Assembly (NCBI RefSeq): GCF_023205095.1
Contig: NZ_CP046242.1
Location: forward strand, 418,501 to 482,500
DNA from: Bizionia sp. M204
Lineage (GTDB): Bacteria > Bacteroidota > Bacteroidia > Flavobacteriales > Flavobacteriaceae
DNA length: 64,000 nt
Reading direction: 5' to 3'
Under the pieces are notes generated by a model. That model saw nothing but the letters and a program-made list of their open reading frames with translations. It had not been told where the DNA came from and searched no databases. Shown piece by piece: positions 29,458 to 39,031 of this stretch (the stretch's first letter is position 1; each line of letters begins with the position of its first letter). Both the position numbers and the translations under genes were made by a program.

Positions 29458-30867
29458 ATGCGCCATATATTTACTGTATTAGCTATACTTTTTTCTGTTG
29501 CTATTCAGGCTCAAGAAATTATTGAAGATGAAGCACCAGCTGCTCAAAAGAAAGTAGATACAACCTTAACATCTGGAGCACAAAAAATTGACGGTGTAGC
29601 GGCAGTTGTTGGAGAATACGTGATATTAGATTCTGATGTGGATGCTAATATTATTCAACTAAAAGCACAAGGTGCTTCTTTAGATGGCGTAACACGTTGT
29701 CAACTATTTGGCAAATTAATGGAAGATAAGCTTTACGCGCATCACGCTGTGCAAGATAGTATTGTCGTGTCAGATGCTGAAATTCGTTCCAATGTAGACT
29801 ACCAATTACAACAGTTCTTGGCGCAATCAGGAAAAACCATGGAGGAACTTCTGGAATTATATAGTCATCCAAATGAAAAAGCCTTCAGAGATGAAATGTA
29901 TGAAATTAATAAGAGTCAGAAATTAGCAAGTGAAATGCAAAAAAAGATTCTTGATGGGATTGAGATTACTCCAGAAGAAACACGCCAATTTTTTAATCAG
30001 ATTCCAAAGGACGAACGTCCAACATTTGGTACAGAATTAAAAGTATCTCAAATTGTAATAGAGCCGAAAATATCAGAAGAAGAAAACCAACGGGTTATCA
30101 ATCAATTAAAGGAATTTAAAGCCGATGTTATAGAAAATGGTGCAAACTTCCGCTCGAAAGTGGTGTTGTATTCAGATGATAAAGCCTCTATTCCCCAAGG
30201 TGGAATGTACACGTTAAACAGGAAACAACCACGAATGGTTAAAGAGTTTCGTGAAGTAGCCTTTTCATTACAAGAAGGTGAAATCTCCGATCCGGTGAAA
30301 ACAGAATATGGTTACCATATTATATATTTAGAAAAAATTAGAGGACAAGAGTTTGACGTACGTCATATTTTGTTAATTCCTAAAGTATCCGATGCAGCAG
30401 TGGCAGAAGCACGTGAGAAATTAACGAAAATCAGACAGCGTATAGTGGATGGTGATATTAGTTTTGCAGATGCAGCTCGAGAGTCAAGTGATGAAAAGGA
30501 AACACGCAGTGAAGGCGGATTTTTAATTAATCCAGAAACACAAGATTATAATTTCGAATTAACAAAGATTGATCCTGAAGTATATGGACAAATTCAAGAT
30601 TTAAAGGAAGGGGATGTCAGTTTGGTACTTACGGATCAAGGACGATCTGGAAATGTGAAATTTAAGATTATGATGGTAAGCGATCGTGTTGAGGAACATG
30701 TTGCTGATTATGCACGCGATTATTTAAAAATTAAAGAACTAGCACTTAACGAAAAACGCATTAGAGCTATTGATAAATGGCAAAATGAAAAAATCATGGA
30801 TACCTATATTAAAATAAATAATGAATATAGAGATTGTGAATTTTCTAGTAACTGGTTAAAACAATAA
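29458..30867 (+). CDS. SurA-like peptidylprolyl isomerase
   Basis: A 469-residue periplasmic chaperone. I start at ATG 29458 (MRHIFTVLAILFSVAIQAQ, a signal peptide), not at the in-frame 29416. It has the SurA N-terminal chaperone region (DGVAAVVGEYVILDSDVDANI, about 43-63) and two parvulin domains: the first with LKVSQIVIEPKISEEENQ and FSLQEGEISDPVKTEYGYHIIYLEK, the second with FDVRHILLIPKVSDAAV and a divergent end. Expected role: escorting outer-membrane proteins to the BAM complex. It follows the lipoprotein by 4 bases and precedes moxR by 2, so one transcript is likely. Confidence 0.92.
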   Translation: MRHIFTVLAILFSVAIQAQEIIEDEAPAAQKKVDTTLTSGAQKIDGVAAVVGEYVILDSDVDANIIQLKAQGASLDGVTRCQLFGKLMEDKLYAHHAVQDSIVVSDAEIRSNVDYQLQQFLAQSGKTMEELLELYSHPNEKAFRDEMYEINKSQKLASEMQKKILDGIEITPEETRQFFNQIPKDERPTFGTELKVSQIVIEPKISEEENQRVINQLKEFKADVIENGANFRSKVVLYSDDKASIPQGGMYTLNRKQPRMVKEFREVAFSLQEGEISDPVKTEYGYHIIYLEKIRGQEFDVRHILLIPKVSDAAVAEAREKLTKIRQRIVDGDISFADAARESSDEKETRSEGGFLINPETQDYNFELTKIDPEVYGQIQDLKEGDVSLVLTDQGRSGNVKFKIMMVSDRVEEHVADYARDYLKIKELALNEKRIRAIDKWQNEKIMDTYIKINNEYRDCEFSSNWLKQ

Positions 30868-30869
30868 AT

Positions 30870-31823
30870 ATGTCTGATGTTGTTGCAATTGAAAGCTTCG
30901 TAAAAAAATATAAACTATTAAAAACCGAGATTGCCAAAGTTATTATTGGTCAAGATGCGGTTGTTGATCAAATTCTAATCTCCATTTTTTCTGGTGGTCA
31001 TGCCTTATTAATTGGTGTGCCTGGTTTAGCAAAAACGTTAATGGTTAATACCATTTCGCAAGCATTAGGACTTAATTTTAAGCGTATTCAATTCACACCA
31101 GATTTAATGCCTAGTGATATTCTAGGAAGTGAAATATTAGATGAAAACAGAAATTTTAAATTCATAAAAGGCCCTGTTTTCGCCAATATTATTCTTGCCG
31201 ATGAAATTAACAGAACACCGCCAAAAACGCAAGCAGCTTTATTAGAAGCTATGCAAGAGCGCTCGGTTACTGTTTCAGGACATCATTATAAATTAGATTT
31301 ACCTTACTTTGTTTTGGCAACGCAAAACCCTATTGAGCAGGAGGGAACGTATCCCTTACCAGAAGCGCAATTGGACCGATTTATGTTTGCTATTAATTTG
31401 GACTACCCAACCTTTGAGGAAGAAGTTGCTGTAGTAAAAGCCACCACTTCCGATGTTCAGAATACAGTGAATCCCTTGTTTACAGCACAAGAAATTGTGG
31501 ATATCCAACACTTATTACGTCGTATTCCTGTGGCGGATAATGTGGTGGAATATGCAGTAAAAATGACGGGTAAAACGAGACCAAATAGCCCACAAGCAGC
31601 AGATTTAGTTAAAAACTACATAGATTGGGGAGCAGGACCTAGAGCCTCACAAAATTTAATTTTAGCTGCCAAGACGCATGCGGCAATTCACGGTAAGTTT
31701 TCGCCAGATATGGAAAACGTTCAAGCTGTAGCATACTCTATTTTTAAACACCGAATTATTAAGAACTATAAGGCAGAAGCGGAAGGTATTACCGAAGAAC
31801 AGATTATTACCAGTTTATTTTAA
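30870..31823 (+). CDS. MoxR-family AAA+ ATPase
   Basis: A 317-residue AAA+ ATPase. Walker A is GVPGLAKTLM (about 50-59), Walker B ILADEINRTPPKTQAALLEAMQER (about 109-132) with sensor 1 in LATQNPIEQEGTYPLPEAQLDRFMF. MoxR proteins act as chaperones for maturation of complexes and usually pair with a DUF58/VWA-domain partner. No such partner follows here; the downstream gene is aconitase after a 235-base gap with its own -7 box. It overlaps the end of the folding operon and may be cotranscribed with it. Cytoplasmic. Confidence 0.94.
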   Translation: MSDVVAIESFVKKYKLLKTEIAKVIIGQDAVVDQILISIFSGGHALLIGVPGLAKTLMVNTISQALGLNFKRIQFTPDLMPSDILGSEILDENRNFKFIKGPVFANIILADEINRTPPKTQAALLEAMQERSVTVSGHHYKLDLPYFVLATQNPIEQEGTYPLPEAQLDRFMFAINLDYPTFEEEVAVVKATTSDVQNTVNPLFTAQEIVDIQHLLRRIPVADNVVEYAVKMTGKTRPNSPQAADLVKNYIDWGAGPRASQNLILAAKTHAAIHGKFSPDMENVQAVAYSIFKHRIIKNYKAEAEGITEEQIITSLF

Positions 31824-31998
31824 GTCGTTCTAAATTAATTCATTTATAATATTTTCACCATTAATTGTTAAATTAATATTTTTTATACAAAAATTTTGAT
31901 TTTAATGTGGTTATTTTCTTTAGAAGTGATATTTCCTTAAATATCCTTCAATGATAAGACGTTTTCGTTACATATTTTTTAATCTTCTTTAAAATTTG

Positions 31999-32006
31999 TA
32001 TTTTTG
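31999..32006 (+). promoter_or_regulatory. -7 promoter box for aconitase
   Basis: TATTTTTG in the 235-base gap, 52 bases before the aconitase ATG. No clear -33 TTG at the right distance; the rest of the gap is AT-rich with nothing else recognised. Confidence 0.5.
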
Positions 32007-32058
32007 CAGTCCCATTAGATTGGAGATAAAAAAGTTTATTCACTATTAAATATATAAT

Positions 32059-34323
32059 ATGGCATTCGATATTGACATGATCAAAAAGGTTTATGCAAAT
32101 ATGGCTGAACGTGTAGATAAAGCACGTGAAGTTGTTGGTAAACCATTAACACTTTCAGAAAAGATTTTATACGCACATCTTTGGGATGGTAATCCTACTA
32201 AAGCGTTTGTAAGAGGTAAAGATTATGTGGATTTTGCTCCAGACCGTATTGCATTGCAAGATGCTACGGCGCAAATGGCCTTATTACAATTTATGCAAGC
32301 AGGCAAAGCTAAAGTAGCTGTTCCTACAACTACGCATTGTGATCACTTAATTCAAGCGAAACAAGGTGCTGTACCAGATTTAAAGCGTGCAAATGAAACT
32401 AGTAATGAGGTGTTCGATTTTTTAGCCTCTGTTTCTAAAAAGTATGGTCTTGGTTTCTGGAAACCAGGAGCAGGTATTATTCACCAAGTGGTACTTGAAA
32501 ATTATGCATTTCCCGGTGGAATGATGATTGGAACCGATTCACATACTGTTAATGCAGGTGGATTAGGAATGGTTGCCATTGGAGTAGGTGGTGCTGATGC
32601 TGTAGATGTTATGGCAGGAATGGCTTGGGAATTAAAATTCCCGAAGTTAATTGGTGTTAAATTAACAGGTAGCTTAAATGGATGGACATCTGCAAAAGAT
32701 GTAATCCTTAAAGTGGCTGGAATCCTTACTGTAAAAGGTGGAACTGGTGCTATTGTTGAATATTTTGGCCCTGGCGCTAAAAATTTATCATGTACTGGTA
32801 AAGGAACAATTTGTAATATGGGTGCCGAAATTGGTGCGACTACATCTACATTTGGTTATGATGATTCCATGGAACGTTATTTACGTGCAACAGATAGAAA
32901 TGATATTGCCGATGAAGCCAATAAAATCCGTGAGTATTTAACAGGTGATGATGAAGTATATGCATCTCCAGAGCAATATTTTGATCAAGTTATTGAAATT
33001 AATTTAGATACCTTACGCCCACATTTAAATGGACCTTTTACACCAGATTTAGCTACAGAAGTTGGTGAGCTTGGTGAAAAAGCAAGAAAAAATGATTGGC
33101 CTTTAAAAGTTGATTGGGGATTAATTGGGTCTTGTACGAACTCGTCTTACGAGGATTTAACCCGTGCAGCCTCCATTGCAAAGCAAGCGGTAGATAAAAA
33201 TATTAAAGCAAAATCCGATTTTGGTATTAATCCAGGTTCAGAGCAAATTCGTTTTACGGCAGAACGTGATGGCGTTTTAAAAATATTTGAAGATTTAAAC
33301 GCTACTATCTTTACAAATGCTTGTGGTCCTTGTATTGGACAATGGGATAGAAGTGATAGAAAAGGTGATGAAAAGAATACGATTGTACATTCTTTCAACA
33401 GAAACTTCTCAAAACGTGCCGATGGTAATCCAAATACGCATGCCTTTGTAGGTTCGCCAGAAATGGTTGCGGCTATCGCTATTTCAGGCCGTTTGGATTT
33501 TGATCCTATGAATGATACCTTACTAAACGAAGATGGGCAAGAAATTAAATTAGATGAACCAAAAGGTTTAGAGTTGCCACCTTTAGGATTTGATGTTAAA
33601 GAATCTGGTTATGTGGCACCAGTAGAAGATGGTAGTAAAGTAGATGTATCTGTTAATCCTAATTCAGAGCGTTTACAATTATTAGAGCCATTTACACCTA
33701 TTGGAAATAAAATTACAGGTGCTAAATTATTAATTAAAGCTTTCGGGAAATGTACCACGGACCATATTTCTATGGCTGGACCTTGGTTGCGTTTTAGAGG
33801 ACATTTAGATAATATTTCGAACAACATGCTTATTGGAGCTGTTAACGCCTTTGGTAAGAAAACAAACTTTGTTAAAAATCAACTAACAGGTGAGTATGGC
33901 GGTGTTCCAGATGTAGCAAGAGATTATAAAGCTAACGGCATTTACTCAATAGTTGTGGGAGACCATAATTATGGTGAAGGTTCATCTCGTGAGCACGCAG
34001 CTATGGAGCCAAGACACTTGGGTGTTGCCGCTGTTTTAGTTAAATCGTTCGCGCGTATTCATGAAACCAACTTGAAAAAGCAAGGTATGTTAGGTTTAAC
34101 ATTTGCTAATGAAAGTGATTACGATTTAATCCAAGAAGATGATACCATCAACTTCCTTGATTTAGATAGTTTTGCGCCAGATAAGCCATTAACATTAGAG
34201 TTTGTCCATGCAGATGGCTCTAAAGATGTTATAGTAACCAATCATACTTACAACCAAGCACAAATTGATTGGTATAATGAAGGTTCTGCTTTAAATTTAA
34301 TTAAGAAAGAAAACAACGCTTAA
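32059..34323 (+). CDS. acn: Aconitate hydratase (mitochondrial-type)
   Basis: Interconverts citrate and isocitrate in the TCA cycle with a [4Fe-4S] cluster. The 754-residue protein has the cluster cysteines in [12 protein letters not shown] (about 357-368) and [11 protein letters not shown] (about 420-430), the domain 1 [13 protein letters not shown] loop (about 159-171), and the C-terminal swivel domain with [15 protein letters not shown] (about 634-648) holding the active-site serine and arginine. Length and the start [18 protein letters not shown] match the mitochondrial-type subfamily rather than AcnA/IRP1 or AcnB. Monocistronic between a -7 box and a terminator. Confidence 0.96.
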   Translation: MAFDIDMIKKVYANMAERVDKAREVVGKPLTLSEKILYAHLWDGNPTKAFVRGKDYVDFAPDRIALQDATAQMALLQFMQAGKAKVAVPTTTHCDHLIQAKQGAVPDLKRANETSNEVFDFLASVSKKYGLGFWKPGAGIIHQVVLENYAFPGGMMIGTDSHTVNAGGLGMVAIGVGGADAVDVMAGMAWELKFPKLIGVKLTGSLNGWTSAKDVILKVAGILTVKGGTGAIVEYFGPGAKNLSCTGKGTICNMGAEIGATTSTFGYDDSMERYLRATDRNDIADEANKIREYLTGDDEVYASPEQYFDQVIEINLDTLRPHLNGPFTPDLATEVGELGEKARKNDWPLKVDWGLIGSCTNSSYEDLTRAASIAKQAVDKNIKAKSDFGINPGSEQIRFTAERDGVLKIFEDLNATIFTNACGPCIGQWDRSDRKGDEKNTIVHSFNRNFSKRADGNPNTHAFVGSPEMVAAIAISGRLDFDPMNDTLLNEDGQEIKLDEPKGLELPPLGFDVKESGYVAPVEDGSKVDVSVNPNSERLQLLEPFTPIGNKITGAKLLIKAFGKCTTDHISMAGPWLRFRGHLDNISNNMLIGAVNAFGKKTNFVKNQLTGEYGGVPDVARDYKANGIYSIVVGDHNYGEGSSREHAAMEPRHLGVAAVLVKSFARIHETNLKKQGMLGLTFANESDYDLIQEDDTINFLDLDSFAPDKPLTLEFVHADGSKDVIVTNHTYNQAQIDWYNEGSALNLIKKENNA

Positions 34324-34347
34324 TATTTAAGTCTGTTTTAAATATTT

Positions 34348-34386
34348 AAACTCCTGATAATTTATTTTTTCAGGAGTTTTTTTTTG
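34348..34386 (+). terminator. Intrinsic terminator after aconitase
   Basis: AAACTCCTGA pairs with TCAGGAGTTT around a 12-base loop followed by a run of T residues, 25 bases after the stop. Confidence 0.88.
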
Positions 34387-34431
34387 TTAGGATTCCGCAA
34401 TGTTAGCGACAAATGAATTTTACTTGACACT

Positions 34432-35001
34432 ATGAAGAAACCGAAGTTTACAACCAGTAATATTATTTTTATTATCGTGATTGCGTTGTTAATTATTCCA
34501 CAAACACGACAGCCAATTCAAATCTTTTTACAGAAAGGCTTGGCAATGATTAGTCCTTCCCAAATTAGCGCTGATAAACGCGAGATTTTAGAATCCTACG
34601 AGAATTGGAAGCTAGTGGACTCAAAAGGAAATCTATTCGATTTTAAACAAGCCGAAGGAAAAGTGGTGTTTATTAATTTCTGGGCAACCTGGTGTCCGCC
34701 ATGTATTGCTGAAATGCCAAGTATTGATAATTTATATGCCGATTATAAGGATCAGGTGGTTTTTCTATTAGTTTCAAATGAAAAATCTAAAACCATCACT
34801 GATTTCAAAAGTAAAAACGATTATAATTTCGAATTTTACCAATCGGTAACCAACACCCCAAAGCAATTTCATACTTCAAGTATTCCACAAACCTATCTTA
34901 TTGATAAATCTGGGGCTATTGTAATGGATAAATCCGGTGCTGCAAACTGGAATAGTGATTCTGTGAGACAATTATTAGATGATTTGTTAGCGTCTGAATA
35001 A
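34432..35001 (+). CDS. TlpA-like membrane-anchored thioredoxin
   Basis: A 189-residue protein with one N-terminal transmembrane anchor (NIIFIIVIALLIIPQ, about 10-24) and a periplasmic thioredoxin fold (about 50-185). The active site is WATWCPPC (about 83-90), and the cis-proline region is SSIPQTYLID (about 141-150). TlpA proteins reduce periplasmic disulfides, for example in cytochrome c maturation, or act as peroxiredoxin-like resolvers. The 3' end overlaps by 15 bases the 3' end of crtY, so the two genes are convergent without a terminator between. Confidence 0.92.
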   Translation: MKKPKFTTSNIIFIIVIALLIIPQTRQPIQIFLQKGLAMISPSQISADKREILESYENWKLVDSKGNLFDFKQAEGKVVFINFWATWCPPCIAEMPSIDNLYADYKDQVVFLLVSNEKSKTITDFKSKNDYNFEFYQSVTNTPKQFHTSSIPQTYLIDKSGAIVMDKSGAANWNSDSVRQLLDDLLASE

Positions 35002-36141
35002 TACACGGAAAAACGCATTAATAAAACGCCATGAAAACAGGGAGCGCATAATTTTTACATCTTCAGTAAAAGATGATTCTTCATCTAAAAACCGAAACAT
35101 GGTAGGGATGGCGTTTTTCGCATAAAATTGCTCGAAAATCCAAACACCTTTCTCGTTATTTGTTTTTAAAACATTAAGGAAAATTTTATCGTAGAATTTA
35201 TATTTCTTTTTAAAGAGCTTATTTGAAGGCTGTTGCCTGTTTTTAATATTGGAAATTATAACCGCTACATTTTTTTCTGTATGCTTAAACGAATAACCCG
35301 TTGAGCCTTTTACCCAACCGCCTCCAGTACCAATTTTAGTTATATGCTTGGTATTATAGTTCCAAAAAGGAAAATCCGTCATAGGAATATTGCCCATTTC
35401 GGTTTCAACAATTTTGTACTTTTCAATTTCTAAATGACTTTCAATATAATCTTTTATAGCATCATCATAAACGGATTCTGAAACAGTTTCCGGTGTAAAA
35501 AAGGTATATTCAATAAGTGCTCGCGTTTCTGAAAAAGGTAGTACATAAACAAAACTTGTGGAATTTTGATGTTGAAACCGATAATCCATCATGGTGATAG
35601 CATTAGGATTAAAATGAGGGGTTTCGGTTTCAATAATCCAACCTTTAAAATGTTGTTGTACTAATGTAAATTTTTCTATTTCGGAGTTATAATCCTTTGG
35701 AATTCTACTATCAAAAACGTGATCTGCTGTGTACGTTTCCACCTTACCTTGTACCAAAACGTTATTCGTTTCGGTTGTAGAAATAATAGAATCGTTTATA
35801 AAATATATGTTTTCCGATTTTTGTAAAATTTCCTTCGCCCAATTATAAAAATCAATAGATCGGATGCTTTTATAGGTGTATGGATTTAAAGGCAGTGTGA
35901 GTGATAGTGAATTGGAGTAAAAACGTGCCGTTTCCCAAGATCTTTCAACTATTGCATCCCATTTGCTCATGCCAATTTCCCAAAAACTCCATGTTTTATC
36001 ATTAGAAGACTTATCAGAAGGGTCAATTAATGCAACCTTTTTATGTTTAAGTACATTATCCTCGGAGAAACCTAAAGCAAGCTGTAAACCTGCGAGACCA
36101 TGTCCAATAATGATATAATCGAAATGATTTTCGTAAGACAT
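34987..36141 (-). CDS. crtY: Lycopene beta-cyclase
   Basis: Cyclises both ends of lycopene to give beta-carotene. The 384-residue flavoprotein starts YIIIGHGLAGLQLAL (about 9-23), the FAD dinucleotide-binding loop, and has the family segments DPSDKSSNDKTWSFWE (41-56), FDSRIPKDY, MDYRFQH and PFSETRALIEYTFF, as well as GTGGGWVKGSTGYSF near 272-286, typical of bacterial CrtY. It is probably membrane-associated. Last gene of the minus-strand carotenoid operon, 21 bases beyond crtZ; the 3' end overlaps tlpA. Confidence 0.93.
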   Translation of the reverse strand: MSYENHFDYIIIGHGLAGLQLALGFSEDNVLKHKKVALIDPSDKSSNDKTWSFWEIGMSKWDAIVERSWETARFYSNSLSLTLPLNPYTYKSIRSIDFYNWAKEILQKSENIYFINDSIISTTETNNVLVQGKVETYTADHVFDSRIPKDYNSEIEKFTLVQQHFKGWIIETETPHFNPNAITMMDYRFQHQNSTSFVYVLPFSETRALIEYTFFTPETVSESVYDDAIKDYIESHLEIEKYKIVETEMGNIPMTDFPFWNYNTKHITKIGTGGGWVKGSTGYSFKHTEKNVAVIISNIKNRQQPSNKLFKKKYKFYDKIFLNVLKTNNEKGVWIFEQFYAKNAIPTMFRFLDEESSFTEDVKIMRSLFSWRFINAFFRVLFRR

Positions 36142-36162
36142 GAAACGGTTGGTTAATATTGA

Positions 36163-36615
36163 TTATTTTTTGAAGTATTTAAAAGGAACAAATAGCATTC
36201 CGAAGCATTCACCATCATCTTTACCCAAATGTTTATGGTGCATTTTATGCGCACGACGCACGCCTTTGGCGTACCAATTATTGGCATTTCGTAACAATTT
36301 GAAACGTTGGTGGATAAAAATATCGTGAACAAAAAAATAAGCCAGTCCGTAGGCAAAAATTCCCAAACCTAAAGGGAGTCCCGCCCAAAAGTCCGCATAT
36401 CTCCATGTTAAAAACAGGCTAATACTAACCACGGCATAAAAAATAAAAAACAAATCATTTCGTTCAAACCAACTGTCATGCTTTTTATGGTGATGGTCTT
36501 TATGTAAACTCCATAAAATCCCATGCATAATGTATTTATGAGTAAACCAAGCCATGAATTCCATAAAGAGGAATGTGCCAATAAAAACTAATATCCACAA
36601 AATAATATCCATCAT
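36163..36615 (-). CDS. crtZ: Beta-carotene hydroxylase
   Basis: Adds 3-hydroxyl groups to beta-carotene rings, giving cryptoxanthin and zeaxanthin. The 150-residue integral membrane di-iron enzyme has the histidine clusters HKYIMH (27-32), HKDHHHKKHD (39-48), HDIFIHQRF (about 97-105) and RRAHKMHHKHLG (about 120-131), the metal ligands of the fatty-acid-hydroxylase superfamily, plus four hydrophobic segments. It lies 4 bases after crtB. With crtI, crtB and crtY it predicts zeaxanthin as the end product; no ketolase gene is seen in this window. Confidence 0.95.
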   Translation of the reverse strand: MMDIILWILVFIGTFLFMEFMAWFTHKYIMHGILWSLHKDHHHKKHDSWFERNDLFFIFYAVVSISLFLTWRYADFWAGLPLGLGIFAYGLAYFFVHDIFIHQRFKLLRNANNWYAKGVRRAHKMHHKHLGKDDGECFGMLFVPFKYFKK

Positions 36616-36619
36616 ATTT

Positions 36620-37459
36620 TTACAATAAATTTAGCTGATATTTTACATAACTACGCGTTAATAACTCAATTTTTTTATAATTAGCCACGCGAATTCTCGT
36701 GTTCTTGATTTGTAATGCTGGTGTTTTCTTTAATTTTTTCAAAAGCTGACTATAATATCTGTAAGCGGTAAAAACACCAAACTTGGCTTCAATAGGTAAT
36801 TCCTTAATGCCCTGAAGTCCAATTGCGAAATCGCGCTCTATTTCTTCAATTATTAAAATTTTTGAAGTCTCATCTAGTTTGGATAAATCCGTATTTGGAA
36901 AATATGTTCGACTTAAATCTTCATAATCACTCTTTAAATCTCTTAAAAAATTCACTTTTTGGAATGCAGAGCCTAAATGCATGGCCGAATTTTTAAGGTG
37001 ATTGTATTTCTCATTATCACCTTTTACAAATACTTTCAAACACATAAGTCCAACCACGTCTGCAGAACCGTAAATATAAGTATTGTATTCATCTTGGGTT
37101 AAATAAGTAGTTTTATGTAGGTCTGTACGCATACTTCGCATAAAGGCTTCAACCATATGTTTTTCAATTCCATATTTATGATAGGTTTCTTGGAAGGAAT
37201 TTAAAATGGGATTTAAACTTATTTTACGTTCTAAAGCCAAATACAAATCGCTTTCAAATTCATTAAGCAAGGTTTCTTTATCGTAATCATGGAAACTATC
37301 TACAATTTCATCCGCAAACCTGACAAAACCATAAATATTATAAATATCCTGGCGGATAGAACGGGATAACATTTTGGTTGCCAAAGAGAAAGACGTGCTA
37401 TAGGTTTTAGTAACCGTTTGACTGCACGCATGAGAAACATGGTCGAAAATTGATTTCAT
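36620..37459 (-). CDS. crtB: Phytoene synthase
   Basis: Condenses two geranylgeranyl diphosphates to phytoene, the committed step. The 279-residue protein has the two aspartate-rich substrate motifs, FADEIVDSFHDYD (about 48-60) and FLRDLKSDYEDLSRTYFP (about 171-188), and CSQTVTKTYSTSFSLA near the N-terminus. Length and motif order match bacterial CrtB. The gene lies 61 bases downstream of crtI and 4 bases upstream of crtZ on the minus strand. Membrane-peripheral. Confidence 0.95.
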   Translation of the reverse strand: MKSIFDHVSHACSQTVTKTYSTSFSLATKMLSRSIRQDIYNIYGFVRFADEIVDSFHDYDKETLLNEFESDLYLALERKISLNPILNSFQETYHKYGIEKHMVEAFMRSMRTDLHKTTYLTQDEYNTYIYGSADVVGLMCLKVFVKGDNEKYNHLKNSAMHLGSAFQKVNFLRDLKSDYEDLSRTYFPNTDLSKLDETSKILIIEEIERDFAIGLQGIKELPIEAKFGVFTAYRYYSQLLKKLKKTPALQIKNTRIRVANYKKIELLTRSYVKYQLNLL

Positions 37460-37520
37460 CTTTTAGTGTTTATTTGTTGCAAGGCTTTTAATTACATTCA
37501 GTAAATAGGATGCGTGGTTT

Positions 37521-38987
37521 TTAGGTTGTATGATGTTTATTAATTAGCTCGGCAACCAGTTTTCCAGAGATTAATGATGGTGGTACTCCAGGTCCTGGAA
37601 CTGTTAACTGTCCTGTAAAATACAAATTATTTACCTTCTTACTTTTTAATTTTGGCCTTAAAAAGGCAGTTTGCAATAAAGTGTTGGCCATTCCATAGGC
37701 ATTTCCTTTATAAGAGTTATAATCCTTAACAAAATCGTTTACACAAAACGATTCTTTAAAAAGGATATGTTCGCGTACCTTTTGAGAGGTTAATGTTTCA
37801 AAGCGATCCATAATTTTTGAAAAATACGTCATCCGTAACTTCGTATTGTCTTTCAATCCAGGTGCTAATGGAATTAAAAAGATGCCAGCTTCTTTCCCTT
37901 CAGGAGCTGCGTGACTATCTGTTATAGAAGGAAAGCTTGCATAAAATAGAGGGTTTTCTGGCCATGCGGGTTTGTCGTAAATAGATTCGGCGTGTTTTTC
38001 AAAATCTACATCAAAAAACAGGGTGTGGTGATTAACATTTTTGATTTTCTTATCAAAACCTACATAAAACAGGAGGGATGAAGGGGCAAACGTTTTAGAA
38101 CTCCAGTAGGCTTCCGAATATTGCTTGTACTCAGGATCCAAAAGTGTTTCTGTGTGGTGATAATCGGCGCCACTTAAAACCACATCGCTCAAATAGGTTT
38201 CGCCATTTGAAATGACGCCTGAAGCGACTTTATTTGCAACGAGTATTTTCTCAATAGGTGCATTGATTTTAATAGTAACATCCAAACTTTTAGCCAATGT
38301 TTCCATGGCTAAAATAACTTGATACATGCCTTTTTTAGGGTGAAATGTTCCTAGTCCAAAATCAGCATAATTCATAAAACTATAAAACGAAGGTGTATCA
38401 CTAGGTTTGGCGCCGAGAAATAATACGGGAAACTCCAAAATGGTAACTAACCGCTCGTTTTTAAACTCTTTACGCACATCCTTTTTAATGGTGCTAAAAA
38501 ACTGTCCTATTTTTTTGAAGGTTTCGGTTGTTACCAATTCAAAAGGCGAAACTCCCGGGTTATAAACCAAATCTTTAATAGCCACATTGTAATTGTCCTG
38601 TGCCTTATTTATGAATTTTTGAAGTGTTTTTGAACTGCCTGGTTCCTCTTTCTCAAAAGCGATAGCAATTTTATCTAAAGTGTCTTCTATCGTTATATAA
38701 TCGTCCTTTCCGTAATAAACAGAATAGGCTGGATTTAGCTTTTCTAATTGATAAAAGTCAGAAGGCTTTGTATTGAAATCGGCAAAAAAGCGTTCAAATA
38801 CATCAGGCATCCAATACCAGGTTGGACCAATATCAAAGGTGAATCCATTTTTAGTTAATTGTCTTGCACGACCGCCAATAGTATTGTTCTTTTCAAATAC
38901 AGTAACATCGTGCCCAGATTTTGCTAAATAGCAAGCTGCAGCTAAAGACGAGAACCCGGAACCTATAATTGTAATTTTCTTTTTCAT
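37521..38987 (-). CDS. crtI: Phytoene desaturase
   Basis: FAD-dependent four-step desaturation of phytoene to lycopene. The 488-residue protein begins KKKITIIGSGFSSLAAACYLAKSGHDVTVFEKN with the dinucleotide-binding fold (about 6-11 GSGFSS), has GGRARQLTKNGFTFDIGPTWYWMPD (about 43-67) and ends with LYFTGQLTVPGPGVPPSLISGK, the CrtI family C-terminal signature. First gene of the operon; the start is 21 bases from the likely promoter element overlapping the operator at 38989-39024. The ATG is supported by the conserved N-terminus. Confidence 0.95.
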   Translation of the reverse strand: MKKKITIIGSGFSSLAAACYLAKSGHDVTVFEKNNTIGGRARQLTKNGFTFDIGPTWYWMPDVFERFFADFNTKPSDFYQLEKLNPAYSVYYGKDDYITIEDTLDKIAIAFEKEEPGSSKTLQKFINKAQDNYNVAIKDLVYNPGVSPFELVTTETFKKIGQFFSTIKKDVRKEFKNERLVTILEFPVLFLGAKPSDTPSFYSFMNYADFGLGTFHPKKGMYQVILAMETLAKSLDVTIKINAPIEKILVANKVASGVISNGETYLSDVVLSGADYHHTETLLDPEYKQYSEAYWSSKTFAPSSLLFYVGFDKKIKNVNHHTLFFDVDFEKHAESIYDKPAWPENPLFYASFPSITDSHAAPEGKEAGIFLIPLAPGLKDNTKLRMTYFSKIMDRFETLTSQKVREHILFKESFCVNDFVKDYNSYKGNAYGMANTLLQTAFLRPKLKSKKVNNLYFTGQLTVPGPGVPPSLISGKLVAELINKHHTT

Positions 38988-38988
38988 G

Positions 38989-39024
38989 TGTTTAACAAAT
39001 GTACAAAAATGTTAAACAAAAATA
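38989..39024 (-). promoter_or_regulatory. crtI promoter with overlapping palindromic operator
   Basis: On the minus strand two -7 boxes, TATTTTTG (39024-39017) and TACATTTG (39003-38996), flank a perfect 8-bp inverted repeat: TGTTTAAC at 38989-38996 and GTTAAACA at 39011-39018 as read on the plus strand. The regulator gene at 39032 has the same TATTTTTGTTTAAyATTTT element over its own -7 box. Placement over the -7 boxes fits repression. Confidence 0.6.
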
Positions 39025-39031
39025 CTATTTT

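Noticed and set aside
36153..36356. Overlapping ORFs within crtZ
   Set aside because: Alternate-frame shadows of a histidine-rich membrane gene; the crtZ frame has all metal ligands.
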